Position numbers and translations under genes: made by a program
Part shown: positions 1 to 8,714 of the stretch, one piece after another
Position numbering within the stretch: position 1 is the stretch's first letter
Layout: each line of letters begins with the position of its first letter
The notes under the pieces: model-generated
Seen by the model: the letters and a program-made list of their open reading frames with translations, nothing else
What the model was told of the DNA's origin: nothing
Databases searched by the model: none
Assembly: GCF_035987325.1 (NCBI RefSeq)
Contig: NZ_CP108488.1
Coordinates: 4,464,001-4,528,000 of the forward strand
Length of the DNA stretch: 64,000 nucleotides
Direction: 5' to 3'
Source: Streptomyces sp. NBC_01244
GTDB lineage: Bacteria; Actinomycetota; Actinomycetes; Streptomycetales; Streptomycetaceae

Positions 1-865
<865 letters not shown>

Positions 866-971
866 GGCAACCAGGGTAGTGCGCCTGTAGCAGTGCCCCG
901 CGACCCTTTCGGCACGCGGGGCCCGCTTTGTTGTCGAAGTGCCGCGGGAGCGGTGTGGGCGTACGGGGTAC

Positions 972-1148
972 AAGGGCCTGTCGTCACACTCCCGTCGTCG
1001 CCCGAAGGGCGGCCTCGCGGCGTCTGGTGCGTGCTCTCGGCGTGCCGGGCGGAAGCCCGCGTACTGGACGTACGTGGGCTTTCGCCCGGTGCGGCGAGAG
1101 CACGCACCAGACGCCGCGAGGCAGACGGGAGTGTGACGACAGGCCCTT
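972..1148. repeat. 177-bp palindrome, MITE-like or giant hairpin
   Basis: Positions 972-996 and 1124-1148 are perfect 25-bp inverted repeats. Positions 1012-1039 and 1095-1122 are a second perfect 28-bp pair nested inside. The centre (about 1041-1094) continues as an imperfect stem closed near 1065. The left side carries an extra small hairpin (997-1011). The right arm covers the ispF stop codon. It may be a very stable bidirectional terminator or a non-autonomous palindromic element. The length and near perfection go well beyond an ordinary terminator. Confidence 0.85.
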
Positions 1149-1692
1149 AAGCCCGGTTCGTCCGGTAGACGAGGGCCGTGGCGATGGCGGCGAGGCCTTC
1201 GGCGCGGCCGGTGAGGCCCAGTCCGTCGGTGGTGGTGCCGGAGACGGAGACGGGGGCGCCCGCCGCCGCGCCGAGCGCCTTCTGCGCCTCTTCGCGCCGC
1301 TTGCCGATCTTCGGGCGTACGCCGATCACCTGGATGGCGATGTTGCCGATCTCGAAGCCTTCGGCGCGGACGATCCGGGCCGCTTCCGCCAGAAGGGTGA
1401 TTCCGGCGGCGCCGGACCACTCGGGGCGGGAGGTGCCGAAATGTGCGCCGAGGTCGCCGACGCCGGCGGCGGAGAAGAGGGCGTCGCAGGCGGCGTGCGC
1501 GGCGACGTCCCCGTCGGAGTGCCCGGCGAGGCCGTCCTCGCCCTCCCAGAGCAGGCCGGCGCACCACAGTTCACGGCCGGTCTCGAAGGCGTGCACGTCG
1601 GTGCCGATGCCGACGAGCGGGATCAGCGGGGCCGCGGGGGCGGCGGGGGCCGCGTCGGGGGCCGGGGTGGCGGCGTTGGGGCTAGTAGGCAT
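1147..1692 (-). CDS. ispF: 2-C-methyl-D-erythritol 2,4-cyclodiphosphate synthase
   Basis: Cyclises CDP-methylerythritol phosphate, releasing CMP, in the MEP route to isoprenoids. The protein has 181 residues. The zinc site is visible as Asp32 and His34 in GTDVHAF plus His66 in the HSDGDVAAH segment, and the C-terminal half carries the TTTDGLG loop. An Ala/Pro-rich extension of about 20 residues precedes the conserved core, so the true start could be slightly internal. The start overlaps the end of ispD by 11 bp, which indicates translational coupling. The stop codon lies inside the right arm of the 972-1148 palindrome. Confidence 0.96.
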   Translation of the reverse strand: MPTSPNAATPAPDAAPAAPAAPLIPLVGIGTDVHAFETGRELWCAGLLWEGEDGLAGHSDGDVAAHAACDALFSAAGVGDLGAHFGTSRPEWSGAAGITLLAEAARIVRAEGFEIGNIAIQVIGVRPKIGKRREEAQKALGAAAGAPVSVSGTTTDGLGLTGRAEGLAAIATALVYRTNRA

Positions 1693-2443
1693 CGGTGGCC
1701 CTCCGGCGGGCGAGTACGGCTTCGGCGAGGACCAGGTCGAGCGGGCGGGTGACCTTGAAGGCCTCTTCGTGGCCGGGGATCACCACGACGGTGACGCCGA
1801 GCTGTTCCACCATGCCGGCGTCGTCCGTGGCACCCTCGCCGTCGCCACTGAGTCGGGCCAGCTTCTCGTGCGCGAGGCGGAGCGTGGCGAGGTCGAAGCC
1901 CTGCGGGGTCTGTACGGCGCGCAGCCGGGCCCGTACGGGGGTGGCGACGACCGGCTCGGGCTCGCCGGGCCGGCCGGGCTCGACCTCCTTGACGGTGTCG
2001 GCCAGCGGCAGGGCGGGGACGACGGCGGGTGCGCCGTCGCGGACGGCCTCGACGACGGAGTCGACGGTGTCCACGGGGACCAGGGGGCGGGCCGCGTCGT
2101 GGATGAGGACGGCGGTGATGTCGGCCGGGAGCGCGTCCAGGCCGGCGCGTACGGATTCCTGCCGGGTCTCCCCGCCGGGGACGACCAGGATCTCCGTGCG
2201 TTCGGGCAGCGCGTGCTCGTCGAGCAGCCGGCGCACCTCGGTGGTGGCGGTGCCGTCGGGAGGCGCCACGACGACGACGAGGGAGACCGCGCGGGAGCGC
2301 GCCATGGCGCGTACGGCGTGGATGAGCATGGGGGTGCCGCCCAGGGTCCGCAGGGCCTTGGGGGCTCCGGGACCGAGCCGGACCCCGCGGCCGGCGGCCG
2401 GGATCACCGCGGCGGTGCGGTGGGGGCGCGATTCGTCAGACAT
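1682..2443 (-). CDS. ispD: 2-C-methyl-D-erythritol 4-phosphate cytidylyltransferase
   Basis: Transfers CMP from CTP to methylerythritol 4-phosphate, upstream of IspF in the MEP pathway. It has 253 residues, a normal size. The nucleotide-binding signature [10 protein letters not shown] begins at residue 15, and HDAARPLV and the PQGF segment of the family are present. The ATG is preceded by GGAG at suitable spacing. IspE, the intervening enzyme of the pathway, is not in the window. The ispD-ispF pair downstream of carD is a common actinobacterial order. Confidence 0.96.
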   Translation of the reverse strand: MSDESRPHRTAAVIPAAGRGVRLGPGAPKALRTLGGTPMLIHAVRAMARSRAVSLVVVVAPPDGTATTEVRRLLDEHALPERTEILVVPGGETRQESVRAGLDALPADITAVLIHDAARPLVPVDTVDSVVEAVRDGAPAVVPALPLADTVKEVEPGRPGEPEPVVATPVRARLRAVQTPQGFDLATLRLAHEKLARLSGDGEGATDDAGMVEQLGVTVVVIPGHEEAFKVTRPLDLVLAEAVLARRRATDAY

Positions 2444-2691
2444 CAGTAGCTCCGAGCCAGGTTTGTGACTTCGGCCGACATGGGTATGGCCTGAAGGGTG
2501 CCGGGTGCGACGCCTCTCGCCCCTTCCGTGACGACCGGTCGAGTCGGCTGCCCGGACCCGGCACGCCAGTGAGTACAGGCATCAGCGAGTACCGGTATGG
2601 GTCCAGACATGCCGCAGCGCCCGGCAACAAGTCTCCTTGTCAGCGGGCACCGCGGCACAACTGTGTACGACAAAGCGTACGAATGATCGCG

Positions 2692-3174
2692 TCAGGACGC
2701 GAGCACTTCGTCGAGGAGGGCCTCGGCCTTGTCCTCGTTGGTGTTCTCGGCGAGCGCGAGCTCGCTCACCAGGATCTGGCGCGCCTTTGCGAGCATGCGC
2801 TTCTCACCTGCGGAAAGCCCACGCTCACGCTCACGACGCCACAGGTCACGCACAACTTCGGCGACCTTGATGACATCGCCAGAAGCGAGCTTTTCCAGAT
2901 TTGCCTTGTAGCGCCGGGACCAGTTCGTCGGCTCTTCGGCGTACGGTGCGCGGAGCACCTCGAAGACCCGGTCCAGCCCGTCCTGGCCGACTACGTCGCG
3001 AACGCCTACGAACTCCGCATTGTCCGCAGGAACGCGAACGGTCAGGTCACCCTGGGCGACCTTGAGCACCAAGTAGGTCTTGTCCACGCCTTTGATCTGG
3101 CGAGTTTCGATGGCCTCGATCAGCGCGGCCCCGTGATGGGGATAGACCACGGTGTCGCCAACCTTGAACGTCAT
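2692..3174 (-). CDS. carD: CarD/CdnL-type RNA polymerase-binding regulator
   Basis: CarD binds the RNA polymerase beta subunit and stabilises open complexes at many promoters, including rRNA promoters. The protein has 160 residues. The N-terminal Tudor-like polymerase-interaction domain covers residues 1-60 ([15 protein letters not shown]), followed by the helical DNA-binding domain with its conserved Trp in TNWSRRYK and a basic [13 protein letters not shown] helix. It lies upstream of ispD with a 248-bp gap in which I see no other gene and no strong terminator. Confidence 0.95.
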   Translation of the reverse strand: MTFKVGDTVVYPHHGAALIEAIETRQIKGVDKTYLVLKVAQGDLTVRVPADNAEFVGVRDVVGQDGLDRVFEVLRAPYAEEPTNWSRRYKANLEKLASGDVIKVAEVVRDLWRRERERGLSAGEKRMLAKARQILVSELALAENTNEDKAEALLDEVLAS

Positions 3175-3785
3175 GTGACAGGTACCCCTTCCGTGGCTAT
3201 CCAGGGTAACACGAGAATCGACCGTTATGAATGGCGTTTTCGCAGGTCAGGGCCCATCTCAGGGCTTGACAACAGCGACAGGAACGTGCTGCGGGAGCCT
3301 TGCGGAAGGGGGTATTCGCAGGTCGGAGGCGCTGTGCGGACCGGGCGAAACGGCCACGTTACACCTGTCCGGGAGCCTCGACGATGTGGCGTACGTCCCG
3401 TTTTGACGGTTTCCGGGGCGGGAAACCGAAGTACTCCGTTCGACTGGCGGCCACCCGTACGGCGTCCGTTCCGGCCCAATCCGGAATTGATCACCGGCGG
3501 TGTTCGATGAAATCCGGAAATTGATCACCGGAGCCGCGCCGGCCTTTGCGGGCGGGCCTTTTGCGAATGGAAGATCACCCGGACCCGCCGGGGCGGTGAC
3601 GGAACGCGCCGGTGCGGGGGCGGGACCCCCCGCAGGGCCCGGCCCCACGCTGCGGAGGGTCGGGTGCGGGGGCGGGGCGGCGGCTCGGTAACCTAAGCGC
3701 GCTGACACATCCTTAGAGCGGCTTTACTTCGCCGCTCCGAGGCGTCCACCCTTCCGTTCCGTACGTCCAAGGAGTTGCCTCCCCC
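3175..3785. other. 611-bp intergenic region between divergent genes
   Basis: This holds the carD promoter on the minus strand and the promoter of the lipoprotein gene on the plus strand. I found no convincing gene in either direction. Base composition changes along it: 3240-3540 is less G+C-rich than its neighbours and contains a pair of near-identical direct repeats (separate entry). A GGAGTT sequence a short distance before the GTG at 3786 serves as ribosome binding site. Confidence 0.6.
3478..3531. promoter_or_regulatory. Pair of 20-bp direct repeats, possible operator
   Basis: A 20-base unit at 3478-3497 (beginning AATCCGGA and ending GATCACCGG) returns at 3511-3531 with one extra A. The offset of 33-34 bp is three helical turns, so both copies face the same side of DNA. 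The location between carD and a lipoprotein gene suggests a protein-binding site, but I do not recognise the regulator. It does not match the PHO box. Confidence 0.4.
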
Positions 3786-4460
3786 GTGAGCCGCAGCCTT
3801 CGACGCGGCGCCCTCGCCGCCACCGCCGTCGTGTTCTCGATCGTCTCGCTGGGCGCCTGCGCCGCGGGCCACGACGCTCCGACTCTCCAGGTCAAGCCCG
3901 ACAATGCCGCCGTCACCAAGGGCGACATCAAGGTCCAGAACGCTCTGGTGATCACCCAGGAGAAGGACAAGAAGGGCCCGGCCGCAGTCTCCGCGACGGT
4001 GTTCAACAACGGCACCAAGGAGCAGACGCTCGAGGGCATCACCCTTCCGGGCGGCAAGGCCGTCGTGACGCTGAAGCCCGCGGGCAGCGGCTCCAAGATC
4101 GTCATCCCGGCCGGCGGCTCCGTCCTCCTGGGCGGCAAGGGCAACGCCTCCGCCGTGATCGTCGGCGGGGACTCCATCGTGGACGGCAACGTCCAGAAGA
4201 TCGCCTTCCAGCTGAGCACCACGGGTGACGTCGAGCTCGACGCCTTCGTCGTCCCGGCCACCGGCATCTACGAGGGCTACGGCCCGACCGCCGCGGCGGC
4301 CGTCCCGGGCGCCACCCCGTCCGGAAGCCCCTCGGGCTCTCCCTCCGGTTCCCCGTCGGGCTCGCCGTCGGGCTCGCCGTCGCCGTCCGGGTCCCCCTCG
4401 GGCTCGCCCGCGAGCAGCCCGTCCGGGTCCCCCTCCGGATCCGCGTCCGCCGGTCACTGA
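3786..4460 (+). CDS. Lipoprotein with Ser/Gly/Pro repeat tail
   Basis: Function unknown. The protein has 224 residues. The N-terminus is a lipoprotein signal peptide with lipobox LGAC, the lipidated Cys being residue 25. The middle (about 30-175) is predicted beta-rich and resembles the DUF461-like/copper-chaperone-type secreted folds only loosely. The last 45 residues are a low-complexity SGSP repeat, likely a cell-wall spacer. It starts at GTG 3786 with AGGAG upstream. It lies tail-to-tail with phoP, separated by a strong terminator and a duplicated phoP tail. The position next to phoRP is conserved in my memory of S. coelicolor, but I know no link to phosphate. Confidence 0.88.
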   Translation: MSRSLRRGALAATAVVFSIVSLGACAAGHDAPTLQVKPDNAAVTKGDIKVQNALVITQEKDKKGPAAVSATVFNNGTKEQTLEGITLPGGKAVVTLKPAGSGSKIVIPAGGSVLLGGKGNASAVIVGGDSIVDGNVQKIAFQLSTTGDVELDAFVVPATGIYEGYGPTAAAAVPGATPSGSPSGSPSGSPSGSPSGSPSPSGSPSGSPASSPSGSPSGSASAGH

Positions 4461-4480
4461 GGCGCGAAGCACCGTACTCA

Positions 4481-4527
4481 ACGGGAACGGCCCCCGTCCG
4501 CTCGATGCGGACGGGGGCCGTTCCCGT
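4481..4527. terminator. Terminator after the lipoprotein gene
   Basis: A perfect 21-bp stem (4481-4501 with 4507-4527) closes a 5-base loop 20 bp after the stop codon. It is followed by GTGTT rather than a long T run, usual in this high-G+C genus. Confidence 0.9.
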
Positions 4528-4545
4528 GTTCCGGGCCGGGCCGGG

Positions 4546-4621
4546 CCGGTTTACGGCTCGAACTTGTAGCCGAGGCCGCGGACCGTGACCAGGTAGCGCG
4601 GGGCGCCCGGGTCCGGCTCGA
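4546..4621 (-). repeat. 76-bp duplicate of the phoP 3' end
   Basis: Positions 4546-4621 are identical in all 76 bases to 4727-4802, which covers the last 23 codons of phoP, its TAA stop and a few bases beyond. The copy is 181 bp downstream of the original in the same orientation. Upstream of the copy the frame continues for a while (GRVWEGL...) but bears no relation to PhoP. It is therefore a gene fragment and not a second regulator. Perfect identity points to recent duplication or gene conversion. Confidence 0.92.
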
Positions 4622-4731
4622 GCCCCTCCCACACGCGCCCCTCGCACCGCTCGGCCCCATGGGGCCTCCCGGGCTTCGGGACGCTGCGCCGGCCTCCGAC
4701 CGGCGACGGGGACGGGCCCGCCGTCTCCGGT

Positions 4732-5412
4732 TTACGGCTCGAACTTGTAGCCGAGGCCGCGGACCGTGACCAGGTAGCGCGGGGCGCCCGGGTCCGGCTC
4801 GATCTTGGCTCGCAGGCGCTTCACGTGGACGTCGAGGGTCTTGGTGTCGCCGACGTAGTCGGCGCCCCAGACGCGGTCGATGAGCTGCATGCGGGTCAGT
4901 ACGCGGCCCGCGTTGCGCAGCAACATCTCCAGCAGGTCGAACTCCTTCAGCGGGAGGTCCACCTTGGCTCCGGCGACGGTGACCACGTGGCGGTCGACGT
5001 CCATCCGTACGGGGCCTGCCTCCAGCGCGGCCGGGGTGACCTCTTCCGGCTCGCCGCGGCGGCGCAGGACCGCGCGGATGCGGGCGACCAGCTCCCGCGA
5101 GGAGAAGGGCTTCGTGACGTAGTCGTCGGCTCCTATCTCCAGCCCGACGACCTTGTCGATCTCGCTGTCCTTGGCCGTGACCATGATCACGGGGACGTTG
5201 GAGCGGCCGCGGAGCTGCCGGCAGACCTCCGTGCCGGGCAGGCCGGGGAGCATCAGGTCGAGGAGGACGAGGTCGGCGCCGTTGCGCTCGAACTCGTCGA
5301 GCCCGTCGGGCCCGGTCGCGGCGATCGCGACCTCGAAGCCCTCCTTGCGGAGCATGTAGGACAGGGCGTCGCTGAAGGATTCCTCATCCTCGACGACTAG
5401 CACTCGGGTCAC
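4732..5412 (-). CDS. phoP: PhoP, phosphate response regulator
   Basis: OmpR-family regulator that activates the pho regulon and represses parts of primary and secondary metabolism when phosphate is scarce. The protein has 226 residues: a receiver domain (1-120) with phospho-acceptor Asp52 in LLDLMLPG and acidic pocket Glu8-Asp9, then a winged-helix DNA-binding domain ending in GLGYKFEP. The start is the GTG at 5412 (VTRVLVVEDEE), because it overlaps the phoR stop in a GTGA tetranucleotide. Longer upstream frames extend into phoR and lack family similarity. The final 23 codons are duplicated downstream at 4546-4621. Confidence 0.96.
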   Translation of the reverse strand: MTRVLVVEDEESFSDALSYMLRKEGFEVAIAATGPDGLDEFERNGADLVLLDLMLPGLPGTEVCRQLRGRSNVPVIMVTAKDSEIDKVVGLEIGADDYVTKPFSSRELVARIRAVLRRRGEPEEVTPAALEAGPVRMDVDRHVVTVAGAKVDLPLKEFDLLEMLLRNAGRVLTRMQLIDRVWGADYVGDTKTLDVHVKRLRAKIEPDPGAPRYLVTVRGLGYKFEP

Positions 5413-6653
5413 GGAAGGACCTCCGGGGCAGGGATGGCTGGTGCGGTGTGAGGTTCGAGCAGGGTGTTGGCGGGTGCGGAGGCCGTCGCCGGGACCGGCG
5501 CGGCCGCTTCGGGGAGTCGCAGGGTGAACGTGGAACCCTGACCCTCCGAGCTCCATACCGACACCTCCCCGCCGTGCGAAGCCGCTACGTGCTTCACGAT
5601 CGCAAGGCCCAGGCCGGTTCCTCCCGTGGCGCGGGAGCGGGCCGGGTCCACACGGTAGAAGCGTTCGAAGATGCGCTCGCGGTCCTTTTCCGGGATGCCG
5701 ATGCCCTGGTCGGTCACGGCTATCTCGATCAAGTCTCCACCCGGCGCGGTGACCCGGCGCGCGGCGATGCCGACGCGGGTGCGGGCGGGGCTGTAGTTGA
5801 CGGCGTTCTCGACCAGGTTTCCGAGGGCGGCCGCGAGCTGCCCCCGGTTACCCCATACCCGCAGGTCGGCGGTGCCGCCGGCGGCCATGGTGATCTGTTT
5901 CGCGGAGGCCGTGTGGCGGCAGCGGTCTATGGCCTCGGCCACGAGCGTGTCCACCCGCATCGGCTCCGCGTCCTCCAGGGGGTCGTCGTTCTGTACCCGG
6001 GAGAGGTCGATGAGTTCTTGTACGAGGTTGATCAGGCGGGTGGCCTCGATCTGCATGCGGCCGGCGAAGCGGTGCACCGCCTCGGGGTCGTCCGAGGCGT
6101 CCATGACGGCCTCGGACAGCAGGGAGATCGCGCCGACCGGGGTCTTGAGCTCGTGCGACACGTTCGCGACGAAGTCGCGGCGTACGGCCTCGATGCGGCG
6201 GGCCTCGGTGAGGTCCTCCACGAGGAGGAGCACCAGGCGGGAGCCGAGCGGGGCGACACGCGCCGAGACGGCGAGCGCCTCGCCGCGGCCGGTGCCGCGC
6301 CGGGGCAGGTCGAGCTCGACCTGGCGTATCTCCCCGTCGCGCCGGGTGTCACGGGCCATGTGGAGCATGGGCTCGACGGCCAGTTTGCCGCCGCGGACCA
6401 GGCCGAGGGCATATGCCGCCGAGCTGGCCTTGACCACCGCGTCCCCCTCGTCGAGCACGACGGCGGAGGATCGGAGTACGGAGAGGACGGTGTCCACCCC
6501 CGGTGGGAGCACCGCGTTGATGTCGGGGCGCATGGAGCTCCGGGTGGGGCGGGCTTGGTCGCGCTCGCTCCAGCGGAACGCCAGCATCGCGATCACACCG
6601 GTGCAAAGACCGGCTATCGCTGCAGCTGCGGCGACCGCCGCGTTCACGTCCAT
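5409..6653 (-). CDS. phoR: PhoR, phosphate sensor histidine kinase
   Basis: Membrane kinase that phosphorylates PhoP during phosphate limitation. The protein has 414 residues: one N-terminal membrane segment (about 5-26), a PAS-like region (50-150), an H-box with phospho-acceptor His167 in NVSHELKTP, and a HATPase domain with N-box NLVENAVNYSP, DQGIGIP and GGTGLGLAIVKH. As in other actinobacterial PhoR proteins there is no large extracellular sensor domain, consistent with control through Pst/PhoU inside the cell. The C-terminal 40 residues are Ala/Pro-rich. It is co-transcribed with phoP (4-bp overlap). Confidence 0.95.
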   Translation of the reverse strand: MDVNAAVAAAAAIAGLCTGVIAMLAFRWSERDQARPTRSSMRPDINAVLPPGVDTVLSVLRSSAVVLDEGDAVVKASSAAYALGLVRGGKLAVEPMLHMARDTRRDGEIRQVELDLPRRGTGRGEALAVSARVAPLGSRLVLLLVEDLTEARRIEAVRRDFVANVSHELKTPVGAISLLSEAVMDASDDPEAVHRFAGRMQIEATRLINLVQELIDLSRVQNDDPLEDAEPMRVDTLVAEAIDRCRHTASAKQITMAAGGTADLRVWGNRGQLAAALGNLVENAVNYSPARTRVGIAARRVTAPGGDLIEIAVTDQGIGIPEKDRERIFERFYRVDPARSRATGGTGLGLAIVKHVAASHGGEVSVWSSEGQGSTFTLRLPEAAAPVPATASAPANTLLEPHTAPAIPAPEVLP

Positions 6654-6726
6654 GACTCCAGGTTAAGCAGGCCAGGGGACACTTCCACAGCCGTTCGGGT
6701 GGCACCTCGAACAGTCGTCGCCCAGA

Positions 6727-6790
6727 GTTCACCCTGACGACCGTGCTGATTCACTTGGGATGCCGGAGTCGGTCGCGTTCGAGGTTCACC
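6727..6790. promoter_or_regulatory. PHO boxes between phoR and phoU
   Basis: GTTCACC at 6727, ATTCACT at 6749 (exactly two 11-bp units later) and GTTCACC at 6784 match the core of the PhoP direct-repeat unit (consensus GTTCAYYYRGG from S. coelicolor work). They lie between divergent phoRP and phoU, where PhoP is known in this genus to bind. Spacing of the third site (35 bp) is not a perfect multiple of 11, so it may belong to a separate block. Confidence 0.75.
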
Positions 6791-6878
6791 GTGGCAACGT
6801 GGGGCCGATGGCCGCACCGGCCCGCTCCCCGGGCAGTACTTGCAGTAGGCAGTAGTAGGTCGAGAGAGGGACACGAGA

Positions 6879-7556
6879 ATGCGTGACGCGTACCACGAGG
6901 AACTGGACTCGATCGGTGAAGGCCTGGTCGAAATGGCCCGGCTGGTCGGCTCCGCCATCGGGCGGGCCACGACCTCCATGCTCGACGCCGACCTGAAGCT
7001 CGCCGAGAGCGTCATCGCCGCCGACCAGAAGGTGGACGACCTCCAGCACGACCTGGAGGCCCGCGCGATTGCGCTGCTCGCGCGCCAGCAGCCGGTCGCC
7101 ACCGACCTGCGCATCGTCGTCACCTCGCTGCGCATGAGCGCCGACCTGGAGCGCTCCGGCGACCTGGCGCAGCACGTGGCCAAGCTCGCGCGGCTGCGCT
7201 TCCCGGACACGGCGGTCCCGCGCGACCTGCACGCGACCATCCTGGAGATGGGGCAGCTCGCGCAGCGGCTGATGGCGAAGGCCGCCGAGGTCATCATCAC
7301 CAAGGACGTCGACCTGGCGCTCCAGCTGGAGCAGGACGACGACGAGATGGACCAGCTGCACCGCACGCTGTTCCAGCACCTGATGGACGACCGCTGGAAG
7401 CACGGCATCGAGACGGCCGTCGACGTGACCCTGCTGGGCCGCTACTACGAGCGCTTCGCGGACCACGCGGTGTCGGTCGCCAAGCGCGTGGTCTACCTGG
7501 TGACGGGTGAGCACGCGGACGAGCTCCAGGCCCCCACGCAGGTCGAGGGCGTCTGA
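6879..7556 (+). CDS. phoU: PhoU, phosphate signalling protein
   Basis: Negative modulator linking the Pst transporter to PhoR. The protein has 225 residues in two three-helix bundles, each with the family metal-cluster motif of the E/DxxxD type (DQKVDDLQHD near 50 and EQDDDEMDQLH near 155), and the ARYYERFADHA-like sequence near 190. It is divergent from phoRP with PHO boxes between them. A terminator follows at 7577-7602, so it is probably monocistronic. Confidence 0.95.
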   Translation: MRDAYHEELDSIGEGLVEMARLVGSAIGRATTSMLDADLKLAESVIAADQKVDDLQHDLEARAIALLARQQPVATDLRIVVTSLRMSADLERSGDLAQHVAKLARLRFPDTAVPRDLHATILEMGQLAQRLMAKAAEVIITKDVDLALQLEQDDDEMDQLHRTLFQHLMDDRWKHGIETAVDVTLLGRYYERFADHAVSVAKRVVYLVTGEHADELQAPTQVEGV

Positions 7557-7576
7557 GCCGGAGGCCCGGGACCGCC

Positions 7577-7602
7577 GGGGGCTCGATCAACAACGAGCCC
7601 CC
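7577..7602. terminator. Terminator after phoU
   Basis: A nine-base stem GGGGGCTCG (7577-7585) pairs with CGAGCCCCC (7594-7602) around an 8-base loop, 20 bp after the phoU stop. Confidence 0.85.
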
Positions 7603-7674
7603 AATGCGCCGTTGACGCGGGGGCCGGGCTGGGCATGAATGAGGGCGAAGGCACAACGCCTACGAGGAGGATCC

Positions 7675-7827
7675 ATGCCCGATTCCCCCGTCCCCATCAC
7701 CCCGGAGCAGGAAGCGCAGCCCCCCGAGGGCCTGCGCCTGCGCTTGCCCCTGCTCGCGGCCTGCGGCTGCGGCTCGGGCTGCGGCTGCGGCTGCCAGTCC
7801 GGTGCCCCCTGCCAGTGCGGCGGCTGA
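7675..7827 (+). CDS. 50-residue Cys-rich peptide
   Basis: Not a family I can name. The peptide has a hydrophilic Pro/Glu-rich start, then seven cysteines in the last 21 residues (30, 32, 36, 38, 40, 46, 48), spaced as CGCG...CGCGC...CQC. The clustered CxC pattern resembles small metallothioneins or metal-binding tails, but no His is present. I use the ATG at 7675, which follows GAGGAGG at ideal distance. A longer frame upstream lacks a ribosome site. It has its own terminator (7852-7894) and lies between phoU and two small unknown genes. Confidence 0.75.
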   Translation: MPDSPVPITPEQEAQPPEGLRLRLPLLAACGCGSGCGCGCQSGAPCQCGG

Positions 7828-7851
7828 GGCCGCCCGCCCGGCCACCCGTAC

Positions 7852-7894
7852 GCGAAGGGCCCCGTCCGACTTCCCGTCGGCCGGGGCCCTTCGC
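7852..7894. terminator. Terminator after the Cys-rich peptide gene
   Basis: A 13-base stem (7852-7864 with 7881-7893, essentially CGAAGGGCCCCG pairing with CGGGGCCCTTCG) lies 25 bp after the stop. Confidence 0.85.
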
Positions 7895-7941
7895 ATCGGT
7901 CCCATCCAGTCGGTCCCATCGAAGAGGAGGCGGAGACGGCC

Positions 7942-8274
7942 ATGCGCCACGGCCACCCCAGCCAGGAGCAGTTGCGGCGCAACTTCGAGAGTGTGCTGAC
8001 GAACGTGTTGTCGGGGCGCGGCGTCCGCACCGAGACGGGGCTCGACACCCCGACCGAGAACGCCCTGTGGGCGATCGGCCGTGCCTTCCCCGAAGCCCCG
8101 GACGCACTGGTGGCCGCGGCGTACCGCGCCTTCGCGGGCCAGATCGACGGCAGCAACGCGGCCGCCTTGCGCGCGGAGATGGACCGCGGAATCGCCGAGC
8201 GCCAGGCACGTCCCCGCCGGCCGGCTGCGTCCGAATGCCCGCTCCGAAATGCCCGGCCCTCCCGGCCTGCTTAG
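7942..8274 (+). CDS. Hypothetical protein, 110 residues
   Basis: I do not recognise the family. The first 90 residues are predicted helical with regular charged and hydrophobic positions (QLRRNFESVLTNVL, ENALWAIGRAFPEAPDALVAAAYRAF). The last 20 are Pro/Arg-rich and look like unstructured tail or run-on. No signal peptide or membrane segment is seen. The ATG at 7942 follows GAGGAGGCGGAG. It probably forms a transcription unit with the next gene, 57 bp downstream. Confidence 0.65.
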   Translation: MRHGHPSQEQLRRNFESVLTNVLSGRGVRTETGLDTPTENALWAIGRAFPEAPDALVAAAYRAFAGQIDGSNAAALRAEMDRGIAERQARPRRPAASECPLRNARPSRPA

Positions 8275-8331
8275 CGTCGTCATGCCGTGCCGCACAGCCC
8301 GCGGCACCCGAGGTGACTGGGAGAAACCGCC

Positions 8332-8634
8332 GTGGCGATCGCGATGAACCTTTCATGGTCCGAGCTCACACCCGCGTTGTACGACGCCGCCCGCGCCCGA
8401 GTGGGCTGGGAGGAGAACGTTCCGGACGGGCTGGTGCTGCACGCCTGCTGGTTCGCCGACGACGGTTTCCACGCGCTCGACATCTGGGAGTCGGAGGACC
8501 ACTTCACCCGCTTCATCGCCGACCGGATCATCCCCGTGCTCAAGGGTGAGCTGGGCGCCCAGGGCGACCCCCAGGTGGCCATCTCCCCCCTGCACAGGCG
8601 CTTCGTCGTCCCCGGCGTGACCGGTGGCGCCTGA
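8332..8634 (+). CDS. Small ferredoxin-like (ABM-type) fold protein, unknown role
   Basis: The protein has 100 residues. The sequence pattern (strand, long helix with ALYDAARARVGW, strand LVLHACWFADDGFHALDIWES, helix EDHFTRFIADRIIPVL, strand) suggests a dimeric alpha+beta barrel of the antibiotic-biosynthesis-monooxygenase type. No catalytic motif can be assigned. The GTG start at 8332 has GGGAG about 10 bases upstream. An internal ATG at 8344 is the alternative. Two His and a Cys in the central strand (LHACWF...FHALD) could bind metal, which is inference. Confidence 0.75.
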   Translation: MAIAMNLSWSELTPALYDAARARVGWEENVPDGLVLHACWFADDGFHALDIWESEDHFTRFIADRIIPVLKGELGAQGDPQVAISPLHRRFVVPGVTGGA

Positions 8635-8643
8635 GCCAGCGGC

Positions 8644-8690
8644 GAAACAGCCCCCCATCCGCCGAGGACCGGCAGGTGGGGGGCTGTTTC
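8644..8690. terminator. Bidirectional terminator between convergent genes
   Basis: A 13-base perfect stem (8644-8656 with 8678-8690) starts with GAAACAG and ends with CTGTTTC, so either strand gives a U-containing tail. It serves the plus-strand gene ending at 8634 and the minus-strand gene ending at 8715. Confidence 0.88.
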
Positions 8691-8714
8691 GTGCTTCGGG
8701 TTGCTTCCGGCCGG

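Noticed and set aside
4546..4802. Attachment-site pair of an integrative element
   Set aside because: The repeats lie at a gene 3' end, but only 105 bp separate them and no integrase or tRNA is nearby.
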